From Dactylorhiza incarnata (Eukaryota; Streptophyta; Magnoliopsida; Asparagales; Orchidaceae): a stretch of 64,000 nucleotides of DNA. Below are positions 36,455 to 47,633 of this stretch, one piece after another. The notes beneath the pieces were generated by a model. That model did not search any database. It had not been told where the DNA came from and worked only from the letters and a program-made list of their open reading frames with translations. The translations under genes were made by a program, and so were the position numbers. Numbering within the stretch: position 1 is the first letter of the stretch; the number at the start of each line of letters is the position of its first letter. The stretch covers positions 5,445,501 through 5,509,500 of the forward strand of contig JAWHQI010000099.1 of the NCBI GenBank assembly GCA_033032865.1, read 5' to 3'.

Positions 36455-36795
36455 GTCCGCACCCTAAGGGGGTGCGGCTTCGCCGCACCCAAGGCTGCAC
36501 CCCAAGGGGGTGCGGCTTGGCCGCACCTCCCACGAGGTGCGGCCTGGTCGCGCCCCACATGGGGTGCAGCTTGGCCGCACCCCACATGGGGTGCGGCCTG
36601 GGCGCACCCCTCATGGGGCACGGCATGGCCGGCCGTACCCTCATGTGGTGCGGCTTGGCCGCACCCCGAGGAGGGTGCGGATTGGCCGCACCCTCCATGG
36701 GTGCGGTTAGGCCGCACCCCCCACTATGGGGGTGCGGCCATCCTCACCCCACTAGTGGGGTGCGGGCTAATCGCACCCCAGCCATGGGGTGCGGT
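36455..36795. repeat. GC-rich array of GGTGCGGC/GCCGCACC dyads
   Basis: About ten imperfect units of 30-35 bp, each able to fold as GTGCGGC..GCCGCAC. Equivalent arrays occur at 42905-43200 in the other LTR and 61080-61400 in the solo LTR. Long frames through them are artefacts. Confidence 0.85.
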
Positions 36796-37402
36796 TATGG
36801 CGGCTCGCGGCATCTAGCGACACGTGGACTGGGCGGCGGAAATGGCGGGTTCGGTTTGCTCTACCACTCACCCCCCACTATCTTAGTGGGGGGAGTGGGT
36901 TGAGTGAGTAACCGCCACCTGGTCATCTTTTTAAAGATTAGAGCCTATGTATGAATTCCTATCACAAGCCCCCCAAACCTTCAGAGTCCGAACTTCTGTG
37001 CGGAGGAGTGCGAATGTTTTGTCTTGCCCGTGGCGGCTACGATCATCATCATCTCTGCGCAGTGCGTCGAACCATGGCAGAGGTTTTCTTTTTCTCCACT
37101 TTTCATGAAAAAGGAGAGAAGAGAGGGAGAAGCGTGCGAGCGGGCCGCACCCCCTCTCTCGCGCGTGCGGCCGATGCCGAGCCCGTGCACGCGGTTGGCG
37201 CCGGACAGGAGAGCGGCCGGACGGCCGGGCCGCGCGGCTTGTGGGGGTGGGCGGTTCCCGTGAGCCCATGCGCGTGGTTGGTGTCCGTTGCAGAGGCGCT
37301 TGGCCTGCGGGTGCTCTGGCCGACAGATTTGTTTTATGTGTGCCTTTTTGGACTTTTTATTTCTTCGATGCATGTGCTTACGTGCACATATTTTACTTTC
37401 AG

Positions 37403-39033
37403 GCTTCGAAACGGGGTGGCCAGTCAAGGCCGATGCGCCTGCGCTCCACTCTTAACAGTGCGCGGATTGATATATGGCGTAAGCGGTTTGGGTTGCCTTC
37501 TAATGTCGAGGTGAAGATTCTGCGGGTGGAGGAGCGCGCTCAAAATCCGCCGACCGGTTTCATGACCCTTTCTAAGAGCTGTCTGAAATCTGGGTTTCGC
37601 ATTCTTCCATCTGAGGAGGTTGTTGAGATACTCCAGTTCTGTGGTGTTCCGATTACCCAGTTTACTCCTGCTGGAATGGTGAAAATTATGGGGATGGTGG
37701 TGTTTTTTCGGGAACATAGCGCGCGCTTTTCGCTCGAGGTTTTCAAGAATTGGTGTGAGGTTTCTACCGACTCAGGTGGTCGTATTGAAGTGCGAAGCAA
37801 CAAGAGTTGGTTTCACTTCGGGGAGAAGACTGATTACCGCCAGGGGAGTACTCTTTATGGGTACATTCAGAATCGATGGGAGCTGCCGAAGCTATGGAGA
37901 GCGCTTCCCGAACATTGCCGCCGACAGACAGGACGGCAGGATGAGTTCCTTCATATCCCTGGTTTTCCTGGTCGAGACGGGCTGTCGAAGGCCCTGTTCT
38001 GTATTTCCGGTTGCGTGGAGGAAAGCCGACTGCTCTCGGTGGGGCTTTCCTGGGACGCCGAGCGCGCGGCCGCTGTTCCCTAGATTGTGGGAAGAAGAGG
38101 AAGATTGTTATTAGGAATTGAGCTTCTAGTTCGGGTTCTATCCCCCTGGCACCCAGGAGTCACGATCACGAGCCGGCCCGAGCCGCCGCAGGGTGGAGCC
38201 GAGTCCGTCCGATCCGGAGATTGAGATTTTAGCGTCTCCTATTGTCAGCCGAGTCCCGCGGGGAGACTTGCCGCCGCCTCCTCCTTTACCGCCGACGAGG
38301 CGAGTTTCCTCTTCTCTTCAGGCGATGACTTCTGCGGTAAGTAAAGTTCTCCTTCTCTAGTTTTGGGTACTTCTTCTCCATCGTTGCTTTTGTATACTGA
38401 TTGTTTACCTTTTGTCTGCAGGCCGATGTTCTGACCAGTGTCGCTCTTACATGGAATGATTGTTACGTGGGACTCAAGGATAACTACTTCACTCTTCAGG
38501 AGGAGTTGCGCATGGCGAGAAGTGACTTGTCCGGCTTGCTGAAGAAGAGAGATCACGACCTGGCCAGTATTGGGCAGTTGGAGGCCGACATCTCCTCTTC
38601 CCGATCGGAGGTTGAGAAGCTGCGAGCGGAGTATGGTGGCGATAAGGCGCTTTCCCAGGATGCCCTTCATCAGCTGTCGGAGGCTCAGGGGGAGATGTTC
38701 CGCCTAGAGGGGGAGCTGGATTTTCTGAGGAGCGAGGTGGACCGGTTGTCAATGGTTGAACGCAGCATTGAAGAGGCTAAGACGACGGGAGTGGCCAAGT
38801 ACAGAGATTCTCTGGCTTTCGTGGAGGAGCAGTTTCAGATGTCGAAGGAGATTCGCGCCGAGGTTATGACGAAGGAGGTCGAGCCGATGCTAGCGGACGA
38901 ATGCGAGGTTGCTTTTCAGAGAGGTATTCAGAAGACTCTCCGTATGATGGAGAGGAAGTTTGGATGTGGCATTGCGGGTCTTGGAGCTGGGGACCTTTCC
39001 GAGGATGATCACCCGGATACAACAGAGGATTGA
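37403..39033 (+). pseudogene. Antisense ORF of Tat element, 'putative gypsy-type transposon' domain
   Basis: Transcribed opposite to gag. After a good acceptor (TTTTACTTTCAG, ending 37402) a frame reads to a stop at 38081-38083 and holds IDIWRKRFGLP, LPSEEVVEILQFCGV and KIMGMVVFFREH, matching the PF04195 family found in Tat antisense ORFs. A second part ends at 38336 (TCTGCG|GTAAGT), an 85-bp intron follows, and the last exon 38422-39033 encodes a long coiled coil (about 200 residues) ending in TGA. A frame break lies between 38083 and about 38150. The role of these proteins is unknown. Upstream, an ATG at 37074 may open a first exon. Confidence 0.7.
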
Positions 39034-39324
39034 TGCTCGTACTTGTTACCCACCATCTTCTTATTTTTTATGTTGCTGTTTGTTATCGTTCTTTCTTGTG
39101 TGCAGCGTTGAGCTGATGTGGCTGTATTCCTTTATGGTATACGTTGTACTCTTTTCCTTGTGTTATTTTTGACTTTGTCATGCCGGTCATTGTCGAAGTG
39201 TTGATTGAGGGAACATGCTTTAGGATGGTCAGTTGATGTATGTTCATATTTGGAGATTGTGGCGAGCTTACTATTTAGCGTTGGTACTTGTGTAGTTTGC
39301 TGGTTTTTCCAAAATAACGGATGA

Positions 39325-39767
39325 GTTTGCGCGAGTCTGAGCTCACAGCTTTTTACATAATAGAAAATTAGTTTGTGCGAGTCTGAGCTCGCGACTTTTT
39401 ACATAATAGAAAATTAGTTTGCGCGAGTCTGAGCTCGCGGCTTTTTACATAATAGAAAATTAATTTGCGCGAGTCTGAGCTCGCGACTTTTTACATAATA
39501 TAAAATTAGTTTGCGCACGTATGAGCTCGCCGCTTTTTACATAATAGAAAATTAGTTTGCGCGAGTCTGAGCTCGCAGTTTTTTATATAATAGAAAATTA
39601 GTTTGCGCGAGTCTGAGCTCGCGACTTTTTACATAATGGAAAATTAGTTTGCGCGAGTCTGAGCTCGCGGGTTTTACATAATAGAAAATTAGTTTGCGCG
39701 AGTCTGAGCCCGCGGCTTTTTGCATAATAGAAAATTAGTTTGCGCGAGTCTGAGCCCGCGGCTTTTA
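39325..39767. repeat. 46-bp minisatellite, ten units
   Basis: Units start at 39325, 39371, 39417, 39463, 39509, 39555, 39601, 39647, 39692 and 39738. Each holds CGCGAG-TCTGAG-CTCGCG, a six-base-pair hairpin, and TTTTTACATAATAGAAAATTAG. Variation is low, which suggests recent expansion. Confidence 0.95.
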
Positions 39768-39778
39768 GAATATAGATC

Positions 39779-40203
39779 TGGCCGGTGAATAGCGGGGGTA
39801 TTCAAACCGTGGGAGAACGTAAGAGGGGCAGGCCCTTACTTCTCCGGGACCCGACGACGGAGGAGAAGGGCGAACCTTCAATCGACGGCGGTACGAAGTC
39901 CCCGATGTAGGTCCCCGAAATGGCCGGTGAATAGCGGGTGTATTCAAACCGCGGGCGAACGTAAGAGGGGCAGTCCCTTACGACGACGGTACCAGACGGA
40001 GGAGGAGAAGGGCGAACCTTCAATCGACGGCGGTGCGAAGTCCCTGGGGCAGGGCCCCGAAATGGCCGGTGAATAGCGGGTGTATTCAAACTGAGGACGA
40101 ACGTAAAGGAGGCAGACCCTTACGACGCCGGGACCCGACGACGGAGGAGAAGGGCGAACCTTCAATCGACGGCGGTGCGGAGTCCCCGGGGCAGGGCCCC
40201 GTG
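39779..40203. repeat. 142-bp tandem repeat, three units
   Basis: Units start at 39779, 39921 and 40063, each beginning TGGCCGGTGAATAGCGGG and containing AACCTTCAATCGACGGCGG. Frames on both strands are by-products. Confidence 0.95.
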
Positions 40204-40382
40204 GTGTTCCTGCAGTAGAATTGTTTAGAACTGGTAAAAAATAATTAGAAAATGATCATTGATACATGCGCAAGTGCAATCTTGCGGCTTCTAAGCTAAT
40301 AAGTTTCTGATACAAGTTTGACGAGAGAGAAGGTAACGTCGAGCTCCCTTTGCTTTATGCTTGCTCGAGCTCTTTTGGTCGT

Positions 40383-41971
40383 TCAGCGTTGTGGGCAGTG
40401 GTGATCCAGCGACCGACCCTTGGCGGCATCCTGTGCTTCTTTGCGGAAAGCCTCAAGGTGTCCTGACTGGACGAGGCATTCAATTTCTTCTTTCAATCTG
40501 GCACAGTGCTCCGTACGATGCCCTCGGCCTTTGTGGAAATTGCAAAACTGGGATTGGTCTCCACTGTGCTGGGAGAGTGCTCTGGGCCAGTTGATGACGT
40601 TGCTGTTGTAGATTACGGACAGTATATGCTGGCGAGGGGCATTTAACGGGGTGTAGACCCGGGAGCTTTGATTTGCTAGCCCTCGGGAGAGGGCTGCTTG
40701 GCTCTGAATGTGTGGTACGTCCTTCTCGAACTGTTGTTGTTGTCCCTTTCTCTTTCGACATGTACCCCCAAGTTGTAGTGGGTCTGCTGGTACCGGAAGA
40801 TTAGCTTTTTCTGCCAATGTAGGGGTTGCGCGGCCCTCCGCACGCCTTGCTTCTCAGAGTTTGGATTTGGCGTTGGGTCATAGTTGATCGAAGGGAGCTC
40901 GGCTGCGGCCGTGTCGAGACCACGAATTGAATCCCTGAGGATTCTCCCTTTGTTGTCCATGCGTCCAGACATGGAAACATCGTGGTTCAGGGCGTCGAGT
41001 ACGAGGCTCCCAAATATTACGTCGTAGGGGGAGTCTGCCTCTGCGATGATAAACTAAACGTCATACTGGACTGGTTCCGAGTGCATCCCTACTTGAACGG
41101 GGAGGGTGACGACTCTTATGTTGGGTATCATAGTTCCATCTGGGAGCTCTACGACGCTGGCCCTGAGCTTGAGGTTCCCGCTTAGGAGTTTAAGCCGCAC
41201 CACGGCTGCCATGAACAGGATATTGAACGAGATGCGATGGGTTATCAACGCCCTCCTTAGTTCACAGGCTCGATTGCATATGCTTGCGTCTAAGGCAAAG
41301 TCCAACCATCCACGGGGACGCTCCTAGTGAAAGCTTGTATAGATGTTTTCTTGCTGTTTGCTCCGCTCCGCTTCCCCTGGGTGGGGCGACTCGTCCGTCT
41401 CGGGCTCTTCTCGCTCTTCTCGCTCTTCTTCTTGGATCCTTGACGCGCGCACTTCCTGCCATTCAACGAACAGTTGAGACAACTCGGTTAAGTTGTGAAT
41501 CACTCTGTTTGGCAGAGATTGATACCAGCGGAGGGCGTCTTCGCGCGGTGTCTTGGTGTTGATTTTGGAGCTGATTTGGTCGGGAAGTCCGAACGTCCGC
41601 ATCGTTATCAAGAAGTGATTAACGTGCCCGTACGGGTCCTCTGCTCCGTTAAACTCCTTGTAGTGCGTGAGCTTTACCCATGACGGAACTGGATATGCCA
41701 AGATTGACTTTGACAAGGGGGATCTCCTTTGCTGGTACATGATATCGTTCGAATCCTATCCCACCGCGAGAGGGGATGGCTTGCTAATTGATCCAAGCCA
41801 CTGGGGTAAGATGGGTGCAGCGATGAGCGCTCTTTTCACCGGGCTTTCAGGGATTGAGGAACTACATGCGTCGGATTGTTCGGGGGAGGTGTCTACTCTT
41901 GCTGGTTCCATGAACTCAGGCGAAGTGGGCGCTGCGTTCGGAAATCCTTTGCTCGGTATTTGGGAATCCAT
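40383..41971 (-). pseudogene. Tat gag with protease-like insert, broken
   Basis: Start ATG at 41969-41971. The first frame includes a stop near 41756, then the capsid-like part with LAYPVPSWVKLTHYKEFNG and DALRWYQSLPNRVIHNL, then a stop near 41324. Next comes SFNILFMAAVVRLKLLSG and VVELPDGTMIPNIRVVTLPV, then SPYDVIFGSLVLDALN, which looks like a retroviral-type protease; the expected Asp-Thr/Ser-Gly is replaced by ITHR. After that, in another frame, comes the nucleocapsid motif CNFHKGRGHRTEHC. Protease-like sequence before nucleocapsid is the reverse of the normal order. Confidence 0.65.
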
Positions 41972-41992
41972 TTCACACATACGGCGCCAAAC

Positions 41993-43374
41993 TGTTGCGG
42001 ATCGCTTGGGTGTTATTGGTAGACCGGTCGACTTGAACCGTCTTAGCTCTGAAGCGAGCCAAGCGCGCTAACAGTTAATTAGAGATTCGTTGAGTGCACT
42101 GGACTTTTTAACGTGGAAAACCCGGAAAGGGTAACAAACCACGCATCCGGAGCTGTGCCGACCAAACTTCACTATCTTCTGGGGGGTTACAGTCAGGTAC
42201 TTAGGATTCGAGAGTGACAGGCCACCGCTCATTACAATAATAGAGAGAGAGAGAGAGTGTGTGTTCCGAAGGTGACAGGCCACCTCTCGGAAAACTAAGT
42301 CTTTTTCCTTCTGAGAACGGTGGAGAACAAAAGTGAGAATGCTCGGGAGAACAAAAGTGAGAATGCTGAGTTGCCTTTCGGGAGGAAGGAAATCTTCAAG
42401 TCCACGAAGGAGATCTTCAAGCGCCGAAGGAGAATTCCGAGGAAATCTTCAAGGGAGCTCTCCCGGGTGCAGAAGGCAAGGTCCTCTCAAATGAAGGTTT
42501 TGGGCTCCTTTTATAGCTTTGTCCGGGAGTAGCTCGGTAATTTTGCCGTCGTAACCACCGTAACCACCTGACAGGTGAATCACGCTGGCCGATTTGGAGC
42601 ACACGAATCGCCATTTTTCGTAAATGGCCGTCTCGCCCTTCGGGCAGTTCCGGCAGTTCGGGCAGCTTTGTTGAAGGTGAAAAGGGCTGCAAGCGGGTCC
42701 TGTAATCTGAGAAATTAGAAAGACAAAAAGTGAGCGTGCCCGGAATGTGGAAGTGTTCTGAGCGCGCAACGAACATGGGAGTGTTTCTGAGCGCGCTAGG
42801 AGGCGTTCTGGGCGGAATCCGGAACCCGGAGTGCGCGCGGCAAGTTCGAAAGGGGCGGGGGGGGGGGGGGGGGGGGGGATTTGCCCGAACCCCATTACAG
42901 GGGAGCGTGACTTGGCCACACCCATGAGGGGTGCGTCTTGGTCGCACCCCAAGGGGGTGCGGCTTGGCCGCACCTCCCACTGGGTGCGGCCTGGCTGCGC
43001 CCCACATGGGGTGTGGCTTGGCCGCACCCCTCATGGTGTGCGGCATGGCCCGCCGCACCCTCATGTGGTGCGGCTTGGCCGCACCCCGAGGAGGGTGCGG
43101 ATTGGCCGCACCCTCCATGGGTGCGGTTAGGCCGCACCCCCCACTATGGGGGTGCGGCTATCCGCACCCCAGTAGTGGGGTGCGGGCAAATCGCACCCCA
43201 GTAGGGTTATGGCGGCGCGCGGCGTCTAGCGGTGCGTGGACTGGGCGGCAAAAATGGTGGGTTCGGTTTGCTCTACAACTCCCCCTACTATCTTAGTGGA
43301 GGGAGTGGGTTGAGTGAGTAACCGCCACCCGGTCATCTTTTTAAAGATGAGAGCCTATGTATGAATTCCTATCA
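41993..43374 (-). repeat. 5' LTR of Tat element (1382 bp)
   Basis: Same termini as the left LTR. It has a 25-base interrupted G run near 42857-42880, one partial 21-bp palindrome unit and a shorter GGTGCGGC array (42905-43200). Substitutions and indels against the left LTR are numerous. Confidence 0.92.
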
Positions 43375-43932
43375 ATATATATATTATTTTATCTTTCATT
43401 TGAGTGAAAGCTAAAAAACATATTAGCTTGATAACGTACTTTTGTTGACTTGCCGATGCAAGTTTTTGCTCCAAGCAGCCCTCGAGAGTAGGTGTGAGTA
43501 TACCTTGCAATTGTATCTCTCCCATTTTATGTTTTAGTACACTAATTCAGAACGTGCTTGAAAATAAAACTGAAAGGGAAAAACATAAGAGCTGCCTTTC
43601 ATTTTATATTTAAGCATTCAATTCTGTGAGTAAAATTGTGGATTCATATAATGTTTTCCCACCAAATAAGGGACAAAGACACAAAAACTTTAGCCATCTT
43701 TTCATAAATGATTGAGTTCAATTGGTCTATGGTTCCCACAATATCCACATTTCCGTCTACCGCCATATAATATTAGAAACCCAACCATAGAGAATTATCT
43801 TAATTTTTTATAGGATTCCTTGACTGTCTAACCTCCAAAAAAATCCACTAGTAAATAAGTGTTGAATCAATACGCATAAAGAGATTACATAAAACCTACA
43901 TATTATATAAAACCCACATATTATGGTACACC
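43375..43932 (-). other. Outer CACTA relic between Tat element and CACTA C
   Basis: AT-rich, no gene. Ends with ACC (43930-43932), left target duplication of CACTA C. Confidence 0.5.
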
Positions 43933-44230
43933 CACTACAATATTTTTGGTCTTTAGCAACAGTTTATTCGGCAACAATCAAAAAATATTGTCTAAACCTA
44001 GAATAGAGAATAGTTTATAAATGTTGTCATTAAGTAATAGTTTTAGGCAACATTTATTACGCAACATGCAATAAATGTTCTCTTATCAATTATTGGGAAC
44101 AGTTTCGAAATGTTGTTTTTGTCGACGCACTTTAAACAACAATTGTGCGGTGTTCCCTTTTAAATTAATATTTTGCAACACAATAAAAATGTTCCTATAG
44201 CTTTCAATGACTATTTGCACACCCAAAATA
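43933..44230 (+). repeat. Left terminus and subterminal repeats of CACTA C
   Basis: Terminal CACTA followed by several GCAACATTTAT, GGCAACA and AAATGTTG units in both orientations, to about 44200. Confidence 0.85.
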
Positions 44231-44328
44231 GCTATTCACAAGCCATAAAGTTATAATTAAAATTAAACTTATAATCATTCTCGGGTCTCTAAATAGCCAA
44301 ATCGGCAAATTTTCACCAATTCTTATTG

Positions 44329-44600
44329 CACTACAAGAAAAATCATCTATAATCATGCCTTGTTTGCGGTGTTAGAAAACGTTGCAGTTGAATATTAATT
44401 TTGTGATATTTTCTATAAAACACAGCGAAAGATAATATGTTTTACGATATTTTTATTAAATCACAATGAAAATTAATATATGTTTACGTTTTACTAACAC
44501 AAAACGAGTGCTCGCAATGAAATATATTATGTTTTTCCGAAAATTTTAGTAAAGAGGAGAGAGTTAATATGTTTTCCCTCCAAGGCCACACTATATATAC
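44329..44600 (+). repeat. Orphan CACTA-like terminus inside CACTA C
   Basis: CACTACAAGAAAAATCAT begins at 44329 after TTG, followed by recurring GATATTTT and CACAGCGAAAG/CACAATGAAA motifs that look like another subterminal array. No partner end (CTTGTAGTG) was found. Probably the remains of a third CACTA family, or a piece taken up by element C. Confidence 0.5.
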
Positions 44601-44855
44601 CTTATTTGGTCTTTAATTAGCAACTCTTAACAGATTTTCATTCTTATTAATAAATTGATTTTAGTAAAGGGCAGAGATCGAGCAGGATTAACCAAATTTT
44701 TGCTCATTTCCCGCTTCCTTGAATAATTAACCAGCACGCCCTCGATCTCTGTCCTAAATCCCGCTCGATCTCTACCCTAAATCCCCTGTAGCCATCGAAT
44801 AAAACCGGCGCTCACCCTAAATCCCGACCCTGCTAACTCACGCATACCTCGCACT

Positions 44856-45105
44856 CGCACGGGCTACCACTGAAGCCTCGCCGTCGCCGTCGCCGTCGCC
44901 GTCGCACTCGCTACCACGGAAGCCTGCCTTTGCCGTCGCACGGGCTACCACTGAAGCCTCGCCTGCTCCGTCGCACTTGCTACCATCGAAGCCTCGCCTT
45001 TGCCGTCGCACGGGCTACCACCGAAGCCTCGCCTGCGCCGTCGCACTTGCTACCATCGAAGCCTCGCCTCACCTTCGCTGTCGCACAGGCTACCACTGAA
45101 GCCCG
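44856..45105 (+). repeat. ~35-bp tandem repeat in leader of CACTA C
   Basis: About seven units around GCTACCACTGAAGCCTCGCC, alternating so that a 70-bp higher-order period shows (GCACGGGCTACC / GCACTTGCTACC). A GCCGTC trinucleotide run interrupts the first unit. Sits where the 5' leader of the transposase gene is expected. Confidence 0.8.
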
Positions 45106-46330
45106 ACCTCAGTGGAGAAGAAAGGAGGACTTTGCTGATAAGTAATTGTTGTTTGAGTAAGATCTATATTTCTGTTTTATGGAATTAATCTTCTGCATTT
45201 TGAAGGGGTTTTGGGAGGATGAATCTGAATTAAACTTCAAATGCTAAGTGTGGGTATTCATCATCAACATTATTATCAATATTATCCTAACAGCTTGCTA
45301 CCAACTTTATGAATTATTTTTTCAATTCCTATTTAGTGCTATATGAGATATTCTCTATTTTGTTCAAGTAGCTACCAAACGCTCTCATTTTCAATCCACA
45401 TAATTGCCTTATTGGTGCATCTTCTTCCCTCTATGGTATATGCACAAGCAAACTAAATATATTTTCAACTACCTTACCTTACACTAATACTATTCCTACC
45501 AATATAAAAATAAATTAACAGAAAGGTACTAATAGCCAAACTAGGCCCATGCCTAATATGTAACTCCTTAATTATCATACCTAGTAGATTTAGCAGTCAT
45601 TGTAAACATGTTTAGATAAACAATAAATCATAATAGTTTAGATCTTTGTTTCTGATAAAAGTTTTCACAATGGAAAGTTTAGCATGCTTAACATAACCTG
45701 GCAGAGAATAACAGTTTATTGGGTCTTAGATTCTTAATTAATTGGTGTAAACCTATAAACCCTAATTAGTACTTACAGTGGAAACTATTGTTGTGAGCAT
45801 CCTCCATCTGCAAGCTAGATCCTCCTACCATATATTATCATTGGAAGCTATAATTAATAGTGACAATTTAGATGAATTACACTATATTGGTTGGTTGCAG
45901 TTGTTATTTGATCATATTTACTTATCTGAAGAAAAGGTTTTGTGGATCAAACTTATTTTAGATTACATGATGTTTGCAAAGTGTAGATCAATTTGTTATT
46001 GAGATTACGTTTTTAGTATGCAGTTTTTTCTTTGTTTACCTTTTATTTTAATGCAACTTAATAATTCTTGATGAATGTTCATCCGGCTTTTCAATTCAAT
46101 TTATAATACAAATTACTTTAGCTCTCCTGTACGTTTATTGGTCTAAGCCTACGAGTTTGATTTTGTCTATTATCACATTCAATTTTTTTCCAAAGGTGTT
46201 TGATAAGATTTGGTATCTTGTGCTTTTTATTTCAAATTTTATTCAAATTTTAACTCTACTTTTGTAAATTTTTCTTTATAATGTAACTCAATAAAAAGTA
46301 TTTATTTTGTTTAGGTACTTTAAACAAAAT
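45106..46330 (+). other. Probable leader/intron of the CACTA C transposase gene
   Basis: AT-rich. An open frame at about 45790-46002 (METIVV..., 74 codons) is not recognised. An acceptor-like TTTATTTTGTTTAG ends at 46314, 16 bases before the transposase ATG. Confidence 0.4.
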
Positions 46331-47633
46331 ATGATGAGAAAGGATTGGATTAATTTGCCTCGTTATGGTGAAGATTATATTAATGGCGTTAAATATTTCT
46401 TGGATGTTGCGTTCAGTAAAGGGTTATTCGAAGGAGAAGAGATTTTATGTCCATGTGTTATTTGTTGTAATGGTATTAGGAAAAGAGACATGGTGTTTGA
46501 CCATTTGGTAAGTAAAGGATTTTTGAAAGGCTACAAAGATTGGATTTTCCATGGAGAAGACATTAAACGTATGGATCTTGATCAAGATACTAATGATGAT
46601 GTCTCATCTGATGATATTGATGGCTTATTATTTGAGACATTTAAAGATGCGTCTAAAGAAGATGGAGTGCATGAAGGCCTAAATGAAGATGCAAAGAAAT
46701 TTTATAAGCTAGTTGAGGAAACAAATAAAGAACTATATTCTGGTTGTAAAAAATTCTCTACATTATCTTTCACTATTCGGATGTATCTACTGAAATGTCT
46801 TCATGGATGGAGCAATGCATCATTCACATCTCTCTTAGAGTTATTGAAAAAGGCTATACCTGACTTGAATATCCCTATCTCTTTTAATAAAACAAAATCT
46901 ATGATAAGAGACCTCGGCTTAGATTATAAAAAGATTGATGCATGTCCTAATAATTGCATGTTATTTTGGAAATTACATGAGAAGGATGATAAATGTCATG
47001 TTTGTGGTGAATCTCGGTGGATTGTATATCCTGAAGTGAATTGCGAGCCTGAGATATCTAAGAAAGCTCATAAAATTTCCGCAAAAGTGTTGAGACATTT
47101 TCCTTTATTTCCAAGACTAAAAAGACTCTACATGTGTTCAAAAACTGCTGATTCAATGAGGTGGCATGCAGAAGAGCGTTCAAAAGATGGTAAGCTAAGA
47201 CATCCTGCTGATGGACAATCATGGAAAGACTTTGATGTGAATCACCCAGATTTTGCTCTTGATTCTCATAATGTAAGGCTTGGATTGGCTAGTGATGGGT
47301 TTAATCCATTTGGCAGTATGAGTCTGTCACATAGCACATGGCCTGTGGTATTAACAATATATAATTATCCTCCAAATTTATGCTTGAAGCCAAAAAATTT
47401 TATGATGTCTTTGCTTATTCCTGGACCGCGATCACCTGGAAATGCTATTGATGTGTACCTACAACCACTAATTGAGGAGCTAAAGATATTGTGGGATGTT
47501 GGGGTAGAAACATATAATATTTCCAAAAATCAAACATTTCAAATGCGTGCTGCTCTTTTGTGGACAATTAGTGACTATCCTGCATATGCAATGTTATCTG
47601 GTTGGAGCACTAAAGGAAGGTTGGCATGCCCTG
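46331..47633 (+). pseudogene. TNP2-type CACTA transposase, 5' part, cut by Athila insertion
   Basis: The ATG at 46331 starts MMRKDWINLPRYGEDYINGV, the transposase-associated domain (PF13963), with a Cys-rich motif CPCVICCNG. A middle region follows with CHVCGESRW. From about residue 250 the Transposase_21/TNP2 catalytic region (PF02992) begins, with RLKRLYMCSKTADSMRWH, DGFNPFGSMS and LIPGPRSPGNAIDVYLQPL. The frame is open for 433 codons up to the retrotransposon at 47634. CCCTG at 47629-47633 is the left target copy. It would cut and paste CACTA ends in the nucleus. The upstream leader ends in a possible acceptor. Confidence 0.9.

Larger units (their letters stand above)
35447..36964 (-). repeat. 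3' LTR of Tat element (1518 bp)
   Basis: Contains a (GA)n tract (35697-35726), a minus-strand TATA (GCTATAAAAGG near 35995), a 21-bp palindrome array (36250-36329), a poly(G) run near 36408 and a GGTGCGGC palindrome array (36455-36795). Proline- and glycine-rich open frames here are products of the array. Confidence 0.92.
35447..43374 (-). mobile_element. Tat-lineage Ty3 LTR element lacking pol
   Basis: LTRs at 35447-36964 and 41993-43374 share their ends (TGTTGCGG...CCTATCA). A TTGGCGCCGT primer-site-like sequence on the minus strand at 41981-41990 and a purine tract (GGTTTGGGGGGCTTG, minus, 36965-36979) set the minus orientation. Gag and a protease-like piece lie next to the 5' LTR, and an antisense ORF lies next to the 3' LTR, as in Tat elements. 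No reverse transcriptase, RNase H or integrase is present, so it is non-autonomous. Between gag and the antisense ORF lie two tandem arrays. Confidence 0.88.

Noticed and set aside
36210..36903. Long Gly/Pro/Arg-rich open frames on both strands (also at 42417-43296 and 60986-61419)
   Set aside because: They run through GC-rich dyad arrays in LTRs, exist in several frames at once and match no family; they result from repeats lacking stop codons.
39325..39767. Regular repeats of 46 bp resembling a CRISPR array
   Set aside because: Units are directly adjacent with no unique spacers, lie within a plant LTR retrotransposon and have no cas genes nearby.
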